From: Apodospora peruviana
Taxonomy: Eukaryota > Ascomycota > Sordariomycetes > Sordariales > Lasiosphaeriaceae
DNA length: 64,000 nucleotides
Reading direction: 5' to 3'
Assembly: GCA_033439685.1 (NCBI GenBank)
Contig: JAUEDM010000002.1
Location: forward strand, 2,170,001-2,234,000
The notes under the pieces are model-generated. The model ran no database searches. It was not told the origin of the DNA and saw only the letters and a program-made list of their open reading frames with translations. This document shows positions 47,308-58,964 of this stretch, one piece after another (positions within the stretch are counted from its first letter, which is position 1; each line of letters opens with the position of its first letter). Made by a program: the position numbers and the translations under genes.

Positions 47308-48760
47308 TGGCTGACAAGGCAAAACTGGCTTCTTCTTTTTCTCCAATATGAAGAAGGAAGATGGAGGGGAGATTCTTTTTATGTCAAAGAGCACACAGAG
47401 ATGGAGGGACTGTAACGGTATGATGGAATTGGAATTGTAATGTCTTGGTATTGGGGGCATGCGACTGTTTGGTGTTCTGGCTCGAAGGCGTGGAAAGAAA
47501 AAAGGGTTGGGAACAAACCGGAGTTTACATGATATTCTGCTTTTTTTCTTGTTCGTTTCACGAAGACCACCTCTTGGGACGAAACCGCTGCCATTTCTTG
47601 AGGCATAATACCTAAATTCAATCATAGAGTGGACGTGTGAGAACACATCCATCAGCACTTCACTTCTAGCGCACGTCCATACTACCTTGATCATTAATTG
47701 CGCGGTCATTGTTCGGGATGAACAGTTGAGGATTTGATTTGTAGGAGAAGTTGCTGTCGTAGTTTAGGTAAGCTACATAATCAAGAGCCTGGAAAGACAC
47801 TATTCCGTAATGCCCCTAGTGCGAATAATTAATCTGAAGAGCCGGTGCAGCCGTTCAATGAGTTGCAGCAGCGAGCATCCCAGAACCAATCAATGCATCA
47901 AGCTGCACTCCGCACAACACGTACACCACCCATGTCCGATCTCCATCTTCATTTGCCCGAGCGCGTCTTCCGTCCCATCCACGCCATAATCGATATTCTG
48001 CGGTCTTTTGCCATCTGGGTCTCTGCTTTTTTTTTTTCGCCTTTGAAACGGAGTCTCAGCGGATCTTTGGTGCGCGATCTGTCTTTCGTTTGTACCGTGA
48101 TACATAGCCCCTATTTCTCTTTTTCGTTCGACTCGCTTTAATCCCAGCACTTCACCCGCTGAGGTTGCCGTTTCATATTTTATTCCTACATAATTTATTG
48201 CATTTGTTTGTTCCAGTCACTCTTTTACCTCAGCCTATCATTACCTTTTGGGCTTTTAGTTTTTAGATATTCAATCCGGCCGCAAAAGACACCTAACCTA
48301 CGGGCAACCACCACCTCAGGCCAGTAACACCCAGAGTCCAACGATCGATCTCTCCTGCAACAAGCCGCCCTTGTCCAACCTACGGGAAGCAGCCGATATC
48401 ACCTCGCTTGTCCCTCCTTCTCCTTTCTCCGACTGCTACTGTCAACTAGTATATACCTTAGGTACCTTGCTCGTTCCATTTGCTCGCGCAGGTTAAAATC
48501 TATCGGATTCGAGCCTGGGGGAAGAAAGAAGGCCCGGAGGCGGGAAAGAAGGGGCGCCTCACACGTACAACGCCCGGGTTTGCGTCAAATCACCTACTAT
48601 GGGAACCACTCAGCAGCAGTCCACTACTTCGCCGGGCTCGTGAGGAAGCCCATTATGTCGCGAACCGCCGAGCACGACAAACGATTGGAACGACTACTGA
48701 GCACGACGACGAGCTCAGTACAGCAGGCCGCACGAGCCATAACACACCCCCGCCGGCACC
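47308..48760. other. Intergenic region between CTF1-beta-like and KAR9-like genes
   Basis: This contains the 3' UTR of the upstream gene and a CT-rich promoter or leader for the downstream gene (48100-48480). An overlapping GGTACC-type motif lies near 48461. No gene is visible. Confidence 0.6.
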
Positions 48761-51700
48761 ATGAACGACCACCCGCCGTCCCTCCCACCCCCAAACGCGC
48801 AGCACCTCGCGCTGCCACCCACACGTGGTCGCCAACATCGGACCTCGATGACCTCATCCGACCCCCCCTCCATCCGGCAATACAACATTAACAGCGATGA
48901 CCTGCTGTCGAACCTGACGCCCCGGTCCGCGGTCGAGGCGTTCCGGAACCCCTCTGGCGGGCTAAAGGCTTGCATGGATACCGCCACCCCTTCCGAGCAG
49001 GCGTTTGCATTGAGAACGGCACTTGCGTCCAAGGACATTCAGGAATGGCTCGACGAGCTTTCGTCGTGGCCATGGCCTTCCAGGGGTGGTCCCGCTGGTT
49101 TCGAGGCGCCCGTGGTTGCAGAAGACGACGTACTCACATCTGGTGAAGTCGATAAACCACACTACCTCGGCAGTCTACTGGCTACCGATGTCGCCCGCTA
49201 CGAGGCCAGGATAGACGAGATCAGCCACGCCATGGAGCAGCTGGATGTGGACGAGATCAAGAAGCAGGTCTTGCTCAATCACATCATGCCCCTGTCGAGG
49301 CCCGGTTCTCCAGCGATGCTGGTAGATTCCCCGCACCCCCGCTCGGCGAGGACGTCGTCTTCTTCATTTTCGCGTGGCTTCAACTTTGTGAGGATGGACG
49401 ACCTGACGGCCTTGATTACGGCAACGACTGTTCAAGCTCTGCCGAACCTGTCCAGACTTTCCAGATTGCTGAACGCGTGGAGCCTTCGCCTGCTCGTGCT
49501 CAAGAGGATTACAGTGTTTATGGATTCGCTGACCGATGGAGAGGTTGCGCTCCAGGCTGGCTGGGATGCGGTTAACACGTCGGTGGCAAAGCATGTGGAG
49601 GGCGAGAATGTTGGTGGTGGTAATGCCACGACGAGCCGCAGCTCTTCGAGCGCTGCTAGTCTGCCGTCGGCAACTCTGTCACGCAAAGAATTTGGCGTGA
49701 TGAAGTCGATATTGGAACGGAAGGTCGCCAAGGCCGGCCGAGACCTCGATGTGATGCTGGATCTTCTGGAGGCCTCGGAGGACACGCTTCCTGAGAAATG
49801 GATTGATCGTGTCGACTCGCTGGAGCGTGAGTACGGCGAGTGGACGGTTATGTGTGAGCGAAAGATTAGAGAAGCGGACTGGGCACGAATAAAACGGGAG
49901 ACGATGCCCGTGCCAGTCGCGAATACACCGACACCAAGGGAGACCGAACGCAAAGGAGGGAATGGAAGTTCGGGTGAGATTACCGAAGACGGTGGCCCGG
50001 CTGGTGCCGCGGCAGATCCAGAGCCCCTTGCGTCGGTAACCGAACAAAACAAGGTCTTGCCGACGAAGTTGAAGGAAGATGCAGAGTCTAGGAATGACGA
50101 TGAGTTGTTTGTGGATGGAAAGGATGTACAACCCAAAATACGACCGTCAGTCGCTGTCAGATCTAACGGCTTGGAGGATAATCGGCCTCCAACAATCAAG
50201 GTACACACGCCCACGGATGATGCTAGGGGAGCAGAACATTACGATGATGATCACCAATTTCCCGAGGCGGTTCCAGCGGAGGATCAAGTGGTCAAGTCAA
50301 TAGAAGATGTATGGAATGGAGAGGAGCGAAATGTTCCCAGCCCATTTGATGGGTCGAATAGCGATGGGAGTATGGCAAAGGACACATCTCCCTTCGGACT
50401 CGACGGCAATGTCGGCAAGCGATTACTGGCGGGAATCGTCCTGCCCCAGCCACGACAGGAGAGCGAGGGGGCGCAGTTAGACCACGGCGATTCGGATTTC
50501 GACTTTGACGATGCTCTGGAATCGGATGCGCCAGAACCAGAGCTTCCTACTTTGCCTCGCCCACGACGAGATAGCGATATCTCGATTCCTTCAACCGTAG
50601 TTCATGGGGCGGACACCACGTTTCCGGAGTTCTCCAGTGATCCTCCTGACCACGGGACCCCAGAGCTACTCCGTCTACGAGACGCGGATTTTTCAGGTCC
50701 AGCAAGCGATGACTTCAGTCCTGCAGACTCTCCTTCGGCATTCCGGTCCAGCATCAGGTCCCAATCGGTTAGCTTCAACGATATGCCAACAGTACCAGAG
50801 ATACCCGACGACGAGGCTTCGCCGAAGACGCCTTCACAGTCATTTATCGTGTCAGATGACCTACCCCGTGATCCATCCAACCCGGGAAATAATGCTGCAT
50901 CGAACTCGGACGATCAGCTCCAGCAGCAGATCAGCGAAATCCTGGAGTCCGTGCCGGCCAAGATTCGGCTGACTTCAGAGCCTGCTGCGATCAACCTCAA
51001 TCCGCCGGATTTCATGATGCCGGCGGTGCGGAAGCCGTCCAAGCCTGATGGTATTCCGCGCAGTCACTCCAGTCTATCGACCGTCTCCAACTCTTCTCGC
51101 TCGGGAACACCGTCCTTTACGCTCGCACCAGCGTTCAACCGTAACGTTCGGAGCCGGAACCACCAGCGAGACAATCAGGAGATCAAGCTGTACCATCTTT
51201 CGCGATCCAATGGAGAAGCACCGATAAAGCTATTCATCAGATGCGTGGGCGAGAATGAGCGAGTTATGGTACGTGTTGGCGGCGGCTGGGCAGACCTGGG
51301 CGAATACCTCAAAGAGTACGCAAGCCATCACGGCCGCCGATCTGCCGCGGGCGGAGATAGTAGCAAAGTGGAAGTCAAAGACTTCCCCCGGGTGTCGACT
51401 AGCCGTGCGGGCTCTACGCCGCCGAGTAGGCCGGAGACGGCACAAGCGTCGTACTCCTCTCCCGTCTCTACCCCGCTGCACGTCCGCAAGACTAGAAAGC
51501 CTGCGGCGGCGGCGGCGGTGCCAACGACCGCTGCGGTTGGGGGTGACGATGTGGAGGATAAGCAACAGCAGCAGCAACCGCCAAAAACGCCGCGAGCCGC
51601 GTCGAACAGACCGCCGCGAAGTACAACAGACTCGCCGTCGCCGGGAGGATCCACCACGGCTAGGTCCAGGTCTAGGTCGAGTTCTCGCCTTAGTTGGACG

Positions 51701-51952
51701 GAGGAAGACAGCTCGCTGGGCATGGCGGGGCCGAGGGCGAAGCAGATCGAGATGAGCGAGGAGAGCAAGGCGTGGGTGGAGAGTGTGAAGGAGAAGGTCA
51801 GGATCGCTAGCGGCGATATCAGGAAGGTGTCAGAGAATAGTGCTGCTGCTGCGGCGGCGGCGGCTTCGTCTTCTTCGCTTGTGGATGGCGGGAAGTTTGG
51901 GGAGATTGGCAAGGTCGGAGCTACTAAAAGGCTTTTTAGGAGGCAAGGTTGA
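48761..51952 (+). CDS. KAR9-like microtubule-associated protein with C-terminal GAS2 (GAR) domain
   Basis: A continuous 1063-residue frame from an ATG in good context (GGCACCATGA). A helical N-terminal half contains LPNLSRLSRLLNAWSLRLLVLKRI (from about residue 220), FGVMKSILERKVAKAGRDLDVMLDLLEA and LPEKWIDRVDSLEREYGEW, which recall the fungal KAR9 family. A long, acidic, Ser/Pro-rich disordered segment (about 390-790) follows. A GAS2 domain lies at about 807-860 (IKLYHLSRS.. IKLFIRCVGENERVMVRVGGGWADLGEYL), a fold that binds microtubules in animal GAS2/spectraplakins. The tail is basic and low in complexity. KAR9 in yeast links microtubule plus ends to cortical transport for spindle positioning. 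The GAS2 call is firm; KAR9 is a weaker match. Confidence 0.82.
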   Translation: MNDHPPSLPPPNAQHLALPPTRGRQHRTSMTSSDPPSIRQYNINSDDLLSNLTPRSAVEAFRNPSGGLKACMDTATPSEQAFALRTALASKDIQEWLDELSSWPWPSRGGPAGFEAPVVAEDDVLTSGEVDKPHYLGSLLATDVARYEARIDEISHAMEQLDVDEIKKQVLLNHIMPLSRPGSPAMLVDSPHPRSARTSSSSFSRGFNFVRMDDLTALITATTVQALPNLSRLSRLLNAWSLRLLVLKRITVFMDSLTDGEVALQAGWDAVNTSVAKHVEGENVGGGNATTSRSSSSAASLPSATLSRKEFGVMKSILERKVAKAGRDLDVMLDLLEASEDTLPEKWIDRVDSLEREYGEWTVMCERKIREADWARIKRETMPVPVANTPTPRETERKGGNGSSGEITEDGGPAGAAADPEPLASVTEQNKVLPTKLKEDAESRNDDELFVDGKDVQPKIRPSVAVRSNGLEDNRPPTIKVHTPTDDARGAEHYDDDHQFPEAVPAEDQVVKSIEDVWNGEERNVPSPFDGSNSDGSMAKDTSPFGLDGNVGKRLLAGIVLPQPRQESEGAQLDHGDSDFDFDDALESDAPEPELPTLPRPRRDSDISIPSTVVHGADTTFPEFSSDPPDHGTPELLRLRDADFSGPASDDFSPADSPSAFRSSIRSQSVSFNDMPTVPEIPDDEASPKTPSQSFIVSDDLPRDPSNPGNNAASNSDDQLQQQISEILESVPAKIRLTSEPAAINLNPPDFMMPAVRKPSKPDGIPRSHSSLSTVSNSSRSGTPSFTLAPAFNRNVRSRNHQRDNQEIKLYHLSRSNGEAPIKLFIRCVGENERVMVRVGGGWADLGEYLKEYASHHGRRSAAGGDSSKVEVKDFPRVSTSRAGSTPPSRPETAQASYSSPVSTPLHVRKTRKPAAAAAVPTTAAVGGDDVEDKQQQQQPPKTPRAASNRPPRSTTDSPSPGGSTTARSRSRSSSRLSWTEEDSSLGMAGPRAKQIEMSEESKAWVESVKEKVRIASGDIRKVSENSAAAAAAAASSSSLVDGGKFGEIGKVGATKRLFRRQG

Positions 51953-52618
51953 TTGACTATCTGATGGATGCGACACTGAATGATGCGGGGAGTCAGGAGG
52001 TACTTTTGGCGTTATCACGCGCAAACATCATGGATGGATTGATTGATCAGTGCGGAACGGGCGAAATGGATGGCGCCACCTCCCGCAGCTTTTCTTTACT
52101 TTTCTTCTTGGTTTTTCTATGTCACGTCATATTTTTCTTTCCTTGTTGCATTGTTTCTCCTGTCCCAGTTCTGTCATATCATCATATCCTTTTTTATTTG
52201 ATTGTTTATTCGGAGACCACCTTTTATCCGGCTTCTTAGCTCATTTTGAAATACCCAAAGAAATTTTCCTCTTTATTTTCTTCTTTAGTGAAAGTGACTG
52301 GTAACTTACCTGCCTGTTTACTTGGTGATGAAATGAAGCACTGGTAATAGGAATAGAGAGATGTTGATACATACCTACACTGTGACTTCGGGTTTTTGTG
52401 ACGCGAGCGACGACGGCGTGTTCTCGCTGTGACCGAATCGTAAAATGTATTTGGGCGCTCTGGTCGTCTTCACATGACTGACTGAATCTGACATTCTAGT
52501 ACGTACATCAGAATGCAGTGGCCGGGCAGCTTCGTTGTGAGCAAGATATCTCATGGAGTCAAGCATCAAAATGATTTTTATCTTTACTATTAATAGTCAT
52601 TACTGAACAACCAACTAC
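51953..52618. other. Convergent intergenic region
   Basis: Lies between the ends of the KAR9-like gene (+) and the lipase gene (-). It is T-rich on the plus strand at 52090-52290, consistent with 3' UTR sequence. No gene is visible. Confidence 0.6.
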
Positions 52619-53739
52619 CTATTCCTCGCCAGAAGAAACAAACTCCTTATCCAAAGCAAGCCACTCGTCCAACTTTGTCTCAATCTCCTCATCACTTATC
52701 CCGGCCGCCCTCCTAAACGGCGTAGTCCCGTTGGTCGAATCACACCCATTGATCTGACCAAAATAGTTGCCATGGTTGTCCATATCGAAACCGCCCGTAC
52801 CGGCATTACAGTCGAGGTTCGCATACCCTTGGCACACTTTTACCGCAGCAGTATCGGAGAAATCGTTGCTGTTAATCCAGTACTCTGGGGACGTGTGGCG
52901 ATAATTGAACACGATGGGCGGTAGACGGGCGACGGGGTCTTCGGCATGAGTCACTCTAAACTCTGCTCCTTTTCCTTGTCCTGCCGTCACGAATTTCGCA
53001 AAGACACCGTTTCCTGCGCGCGGGGAACCGTATGTATACAAGTCGATATTGTAGCCCAACTGTTTGCGGAGGTAGGCTGCCGCGATGGTGGCGACGGCTC
53101 CTCCTAAAGAATGGCCTGTTGCGATTACGCGGTAGGATGGGTTGGCGTGGACGGCGGAGCGGATTCCCGAAAAGACGGAGGGTGCGAGTTCTAGCCAGGC
53201 CGCGTAGAAGCCTGTGTGGAGGAGGCAGCCTGGGACTAGATTGCAGGGGGTTTGGGTGAAGATGAAGTCTACGATCCAGTTGCGCACGGAGACGGAGCCC
53301 CTAAAGGAGAGCACGATCAGTTTAGCGGCATGGTCGACCGCGATGAAGCCCCGCTGGTCCGTCACGGATGCTCTATAAGATAGATATGTCTTGTCAGATA
53401 TTGTCTGCATGAAAGTCTGGTAGAGATATGCTTACGTGAACGAGGCAACGGTGACCGCCTTGTTTGCAGTGACGGCCGGGCAGACATCGGCCTTGCAGGT
53501 CACCTCTTGGCCGGGAGCATTGTCGCTGTTGCAGTACGATGCGCCTGCGTACTGGGCAAAAAACTTGAATTGTGATAGCTCCGTGGTTGTGACTGCTGTT
53601 GTGTGTTAGTTAAAGGAACTGCTATATGAGCATTATCGAAGTTAAGTTACTTACCTCGTCCTTGTAGGGTTGGTGATGAGAGGACAATGGCTGCCAAGCC
53701 TGAGAGCAGGCCGGAGAAGAAGAGGGATGACGTCTTCAT
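52619..53739 (-). CDS. Secreted class 3 lipase (Thermomyces lipase/feruloyl esterase A-like)
   Basis: Three exons on the minus strand, 53739-53655, 53595-53436 and 53372-52619, encode 332 residues. Residues 1 to about 22 are a signal peptide (LFFSGLLSGLAAIVLSS). The mature part starts LSQFKFFAQYAGASYC, typical of this family. Conserved marks are VLSFRGSVSVRNWIVDF (oxyanion region), the nucleophile elbow GHSLGG, DPVARLPP with the catalytic Asp, and a C-terminal His in DNHGNYFG. Several cysteines could form disulfides. Such enzymes hydrolyse triacylglycerols or feruloyl esters outside the cell. A CTF1-beta/Far-type regulator lies 5 kb away, but regulation by it is speculation. A TATAAA on the minus strand lies near 53875, about 135 nt upstream. 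Confidence 0.92.
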
Positions 53740-56154
53740 GTTGACTGACCGAGCAAAAGGGGAGACGACGGCTGGAGTGGTCGAACACGACTATATTCGA
53801 ACGCTTGACAGTGATGAACCAACCTGTACCCGACTGGAAACGACCAGACAACTGCGAGCGAGGTCTGCCACATTTTATATTTCACCATGGCGCCGGACTA
53901 CATACGCCGGTGTGGGTGGACAGAATGGAGGTGAAGGGAAGCAAGCATATCCACCACACTCCATCTTACATTAGCCTCTACCCGACTCCCTTTGCACTCA
54001 TTCCGGACGGAGTTGTGTCTCATTTTAGTTTGGATCATTATCGGCTACCTATGCCGCAGCCCACGAACTCGTAAGCGACGATGGTTAATAAGGGGTGGTG
54101 AGTGTTGTGTGAGCTTCGCATATCCCTCCTGTTATCAGACAACACACCAGACTGCTGCCGCGCAAGACAAGAGCCAACTCGGTCAAAGAGCTGGAACGAG
54201 ATTGAAGGCCGGAGAGATATGGCATCTGGGATCGCAAGATATGCCGGCTTGCGCAGGTCCCGACTCCTGTAGTAACAAGAAATCTCCGATATTATGTCCA
54301 TTGTCGTTAGCCTTGGCGGAGACGGGGGTGGAGATGGAGGCATGAGGTTGCTTTGACGAGATAGATAATGGCACGGCCCCTTTATTTGTAGCCGCAGGGG
54401 TGACGACAACCGCACATTTACTATGCAGCGCTATGTATAGGCGATTGGCGCAATGTCGCTTGACGATCAAAGCATTGAAAACCGGTATTCAGTTTCGAGA
54501 TTTCCTTCGGAATTCCACGTGCCCTCCGCGTGTGCACCCCAGAGTATCTCGAATGCTACCACTCAGTGTGCCACTATGGAGCAGACATGGAATACGGAAG
54601 GTAGGTACCCAGGGTACCCAGGGTACCTACTTGGTACAGGTATAGCCTGGGATCGTCGACAATAGCTTCGATGAACGGATCCGGATTCTGCACTCATCGC
54701 CGCGTAGAGTTACATGGCTGGGTCTGAAAGAGGTCGTCGGTTAGGATGCTTTGATGGAGTCGAGTCCTTTTCATTGCATCCAGCCTGTACTTTTGTCATA
54801 GGGAAGCGAGATGCAAAGCCGAATATCAGAGAAAACTTACAACCTAATTTCAGCACAGATCAAGTCCTGTAATAAGTCGACAGCAGAGGCGCATCCGTGT
54901 TATCACCGCTGCGATAGGTCCCCTTACCAAGAAAGCTCCTTCCTCTTTTCAGGAGAAATTGAAATTAATTATTCGCAAACATCGGCAAGAACGTACCTTG
55001 TCGTAATCAAGTTCAGTCAGTTTCTTCCTTCCTCAGACCCATCACCCATCTTGATAAGATGTCCAAGTTTGTTCTTCCTCGGGCCAAGCACCGTTTAGGG
55101 CTGCCAGTACCGGCGATACGCCGTACCCCGCGTGGTGGTCCCAACTCCAAAGCAGCTGATCACATTTACGCTTTGTGTTCCATTCAACTCAAACCACGAC
55201 ACTTTTGCTTTCCATCACTGCCATCCAACCTGGGATTCTGTGCAACCCCCTCACAACAAAGGACCCATCGAGAACTGCAGATTCAAGCTAAATGGACCGA
55301 GGTCCAGTTCTTATCTTGCACTGCAACAGCCAACTTTTAATCCCGATGGCCCACGACCAAAGGTCGTGACTGCGACTGTGATCGCGCGACGGTGAGCGAG
55401 ACATGTTCTGTCAAATCTCATTAGATGATTGGACATGGCAAGCGACAGGTACGTACACGTACCGTTTTTACTCAGTCCGTGTCTTGCAGTCGTCAATCGG
55501 CATCTTCTAGAATCATCAGGCCGTCGGGATTTGGATCAATGCGCCCGCAAGGCTGGTGGTGGGAGCAGATCAGATCCCCCGATCGATCCCAGCAAGGCAC
55601 AAGGCACCCCAGTTCTCTCATTTTACCGTTCCTGCAGATCTCTGGGTACGGCATGGGGGTTCTTCCCCTCCCTTTACGCCTTCTTTCTCTTTTCGTTTGT
55701 TGATTTCGCCAAACTCCCCAAGTTCCCGCGAGATTGACGAATGAGGTGCCTGGACAAGGTAATGGCGGTAATGGCGCCGGCAGGTACCAATTTGGGGCTT
55801 CAGGTGAAGAAGCTGAGCGTTGCTTACACCTGTTATTGGGGGAACATCATTGGTGGCCGCTACATCCTCCATCGCAACCTCATGAATCTGGTCGCGTCAC
55901 CGGGTGCCATCCGTTGATGGAACGTCGTTAGTCAAAGACAGACAGACCTGGGTTACCCGTCCGTGCCATCTCAGCTTGTCGACAACCCCACCCTAGCACA
56001 AGATGCGGTTAATTGCTACCTGGGATGTCTTGTAATGTAGGACAGTTTCCTCTTATCGTCCGTCTTCTCCTTCTCCTTTTTATCTCACGACTGTGATAAA
56101 GTTGACCACAATTCGTCTCTTGTTGCTTCGCGAACAGCGGAAACATTGCTCAGC
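53740..56154. other. Gene-free stretch between lipase and GH3 genes
   Basis: A divergent intergenic region of 2.4 kb that must contain the promoters of both genes. No coding sequence is recognisable. A GGTACC-based tandem repeat lies at 54604-54627. Confidence 0.6.
54604..54627. repeat. GGTACC tandem palindromes, 9-bp period
   Basis: GGTACC occurs at 54604, 54613 and 54622, separated by CAG, giving a perfect 9-bp period. A further GGTACA lies at 54633. Related motifs occur at 819-838 and 16547-16580 in this window. Confidence 0.85.
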
Positions 56155-58964
56155 ATGGCCGTCGGCACGAGCCTCCCCTGGCTTGGCCTTCTCACATTGG
56201 CCGTTTTTGATTCTGTGTGTTATGCCAATGCCGTCCTTCCAAGAGACGCCGTCCCGGATGGCTATGTAGCAGCTCCTTACTATCCCACACCGCACGGCGG
56301 TTGGCTGGCCTCCTGGACTGATAGCTACGCCAAAGCTGAAGCCCTCGTGGCCAAGATGACCCTGGCCGAAAAGACAAACATCACTGGCGGAGTAGGCATC
56401 TATATGGGTGAGTCGACCGACAGTACACGCAGACGTCGGAATTGGAGCTAATCGTGTTCGTTCAGGGTCAGTTCCTTTGCCTGGCAGTCCCTGATCGCCG
56501 ACTGACTTTCCTAGGCCTTGTGTGGGAAATACTGGCAGCGCACTTCGACTTGGGTTTCCCCAGATGTGTCTTCAGGACTCTGCGCTTGGAGTCGCGTCCA
56601 CCGACAATGTCACGGCGTTTCCGGCCGGTATCACGACAGGAGCCACCTGGGACAAATCCCTGATGTATGCCCGAGGTGTTGCACTGGGACAGGAGTTCCG
56701 TGGTAAAGGAGCTCACGTTTATCTCGGCCCGACGGTCGGCCCCCTGGGGCGGAAACCCCTAGGCGGACGCAACTGGGAAGGCTTTGGCTCGGATCCCGTG
56801 CTCCAGGCTGTTGCCGCTGCCGAGACAATAAAGGGTGTTCAGCAGCAAGGCGTTATCGCTACGATTAAACACTTGATCGCCAATGAACAGGAGATGTATA
56901 GGATGTACAATCCTTTCCAACCTGGTTACAGCTCGAATATTGGTACGTTTTCGTGCGGATATTGCCCCGAAAACTCGAATGCTCATAATTAGTCAACTAG
57001 ATGACCGGACATTGCACGAAGTGTATCTATGGCCATTCGCCGAAAGTATCCGCGCCGGTGTTGGTTCTGTCATGACTGCGTATAATGCCGTGAATGGCTC
57101 CGCTTGCTCTCAGAACAGCTACCTCATTAACGGAATTCTCAAGGATGAACTCGGATTCCAGGGCTTTGTCATGTCAGACTGGCTGTCCCACATATCAGGT
57201 GTTGGGTCGGCGCTCGCAGGTCTCGATATGTCGATGCCGGGCGACACGCAGATCCCCTTATTTGGCCAAAGTCTGTGGAAATATGAACTCACAAGATCGG
57301 TTCTGAACGGTTCTGTGCCGTTGGACAGACTTAACGACATGGCTACCAGAATTGTAGCGGCATGGTACCAGCTGGGCCAAGACAAGAATTACCCACCTCC
57401 CAACTTTTCGTCCAACACCCATGACCGCAACGGTTTGTTATACCCAGCGGCTGTGCTCTCGCCCATCGGACAGGTCAATTGGTTTGTCAACGTTCAGGCG
57501 GACCATTACAAGGTTGCTCGTGAGGTCGCACAGGACGCAATTACACTTCTGAAGAACGACGCTTCCCTTTTGCCCCTGTCCACCTCGCGGTCCATCAAAG
57601 TTTTTGGTACTGATGCCCAGGTCAACCCGGATGGGCCAAATGCGTGCGGCAACCGAGCATGCAACAAGGGTACGTTGGGGATGGGTTGGGGCTCTGGTGT
57701 GGCGGACTATCCCTACTTCGATGACCCTATCACGGCGATCAAGAAGCGGGCCGGCGATGTCAAGCTCTACGCAACCGACACCTTCCCATCTGTGCCCACG
57801 CCAAACGACGACGACGTCGCAATAGTCTTCATTACCTCTGACGCCGGAGAAAACAGCTTCACTGTCGAAGGCAACCACGGCGATCGGGACGCTTCAAAAT
57901 TGTCAGCCTGGCATAACGGTGATACTCTCGTCCAAAAGGCCGCAGCCAAGTACAAGAACGTCATTGTGGTTGTCCACACAGTTGGCCCGCTCATTCTCGA
58001 GCCATGGATCGACCTGCCGTCCGTCAAGTCCGTCCTCTTTGCGCACCTGCCCGGCCAGGAGGCCGGCGAGTCCCTTGCTAACATCATCTTCGGTGATGCC
58101 TCTCCCAGCGGTCATCTGCCGTACTCCATAACCAAAAAGTCGACAGACCTGCCGGATAGCGTTGCCAACCTCCGCGGGTTTGCGATTGGCCAGGTCCAGG
58201 ACACCTACAGCGAGGGCCTGTACATCGACTACCGGTACCTCAACAAGGTGGGAACCGCGCCTCGCTTCGCCTTCGGCCACGGACTCAGCTACACCAACTT
58301 CACCTACGACGCCACCATCGCCTCAGTCACTAAGCTCACTGAGCCAACCCCCACCCCTCGAGCCGCCAAAGGTCCAACTCCCCAGTTCTCAACCGCCATT
58401 CCGCCCGCCTCCGAGGCCTACATCCCAAAGGGCTTCAACGTAATCTGGCGGTACCTTTACTCGTGGCTGCCCAACGGCGAAGCCGACGCGGCCTACGCCG
58501 TTGGGGTCGCGGGAACCAAGAAATACGACTATCCTGCCGGCTACAGCACGACGCAAACGGCCGGCCCGGCCGCAGGCGGCGACCAGGGCGGTAACCCGGC
58601 GCTGTGGGACGTGGCCTACGAAATTTCCGTTACCGTTAAGAACACTGGGTCCAAATTTCCGGGCAAGGCCTCGGCGCAGGCGTACGTGCAGTTTCCGGAC
58701 GGCATTCCGTATGATACGCCCGTCGTGCAGCTGAGGGACTTTGAAAAGACTGCCGTGCTGAACCCCGGTGAGAGCGTGACGGTTACGTTGAAGATCACGA
58801 GGAAGGACGTAAGCGTGTGGGACACAAGGGTACAGAACTGGGTTGTCCCGAATAGTGATGGGAGGAGGTTTACTGTTTGGATAGGGGAGGCTAGCGATAA
58901 GTTGTTTACGGCGTGTTATACGGATTCGCTGACGTGCGAGACGGGGGTCAAGAGTCCGGTTTGA
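56155..58964 (+). CDS. Secreted GH3 beta-glucosidase (bglF/bglG type)
   Basis: Exons 56155-56407, 56466 (a single base), 56515-56942 and 57001-58964 give 881 residues. A signal peptide (LPWLGLLTLAVFDSVCYA) is followed by the GH3 N-terminal domain: MTLAEKTNITGG, PCVGNTGSALRLGFPQMCLQD, RGKGAHVYLGPTVGPLGRKPLGGRNWEGFG, KHLIANEQEMYRM and GFVMSDW, whose Asp is the family's nucleophile. The C-terminal domain includes DAGENSFTVEGNHGDR, where an acid/base Glu is expected. A final fibronectin-III-like domain starts near EISVTVKNTG. The enzyme cleaves terminal beta-glucosyl units, such as cellobiose, outside the cell. The first intron region is odd: two complete adjacent introns leave one base between them, and only that base keeps the frame. 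If RNA shows otherwise, the gene carries a frameshift. Intron 3 (56943-57000) is ordinary. Confidence 0.9.
56466..56466 (+). other. Candidate single-nucleotide exon in the GH3 gene
   Basis: Intron A (56408-56465, 58 nt) has a GTGAGT donor, a GCTAAT branch site and a TTCAG acceptor. Intron B (56467-56514, 48 nt) has a GTCAGT donor, a CTGAC branch site and a CTAG acceptor. Removing both leaves one G at 56466, which combines with G 56407 and G 56515 to make a Gly codon split over three exons (MG-PCVGNTG). Retaining either intron gives a stop. Removing the whole 107 nt shifts the frame and hits a stop near 56664. Confidence 0.6.

Noticed and set aside
48490..48520. T-arm-like sequence (GGCTCGAATCC on the minus strand)
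   Set aside because: The flanking bases cannot form the T stem or the rest of a cloverleaf.
53373..53410. ATG at 53410 as the lipase start
   Set aside because: It lies inside intron 2. The upstream exons provide the signal peptide and the conserved N-terminus.
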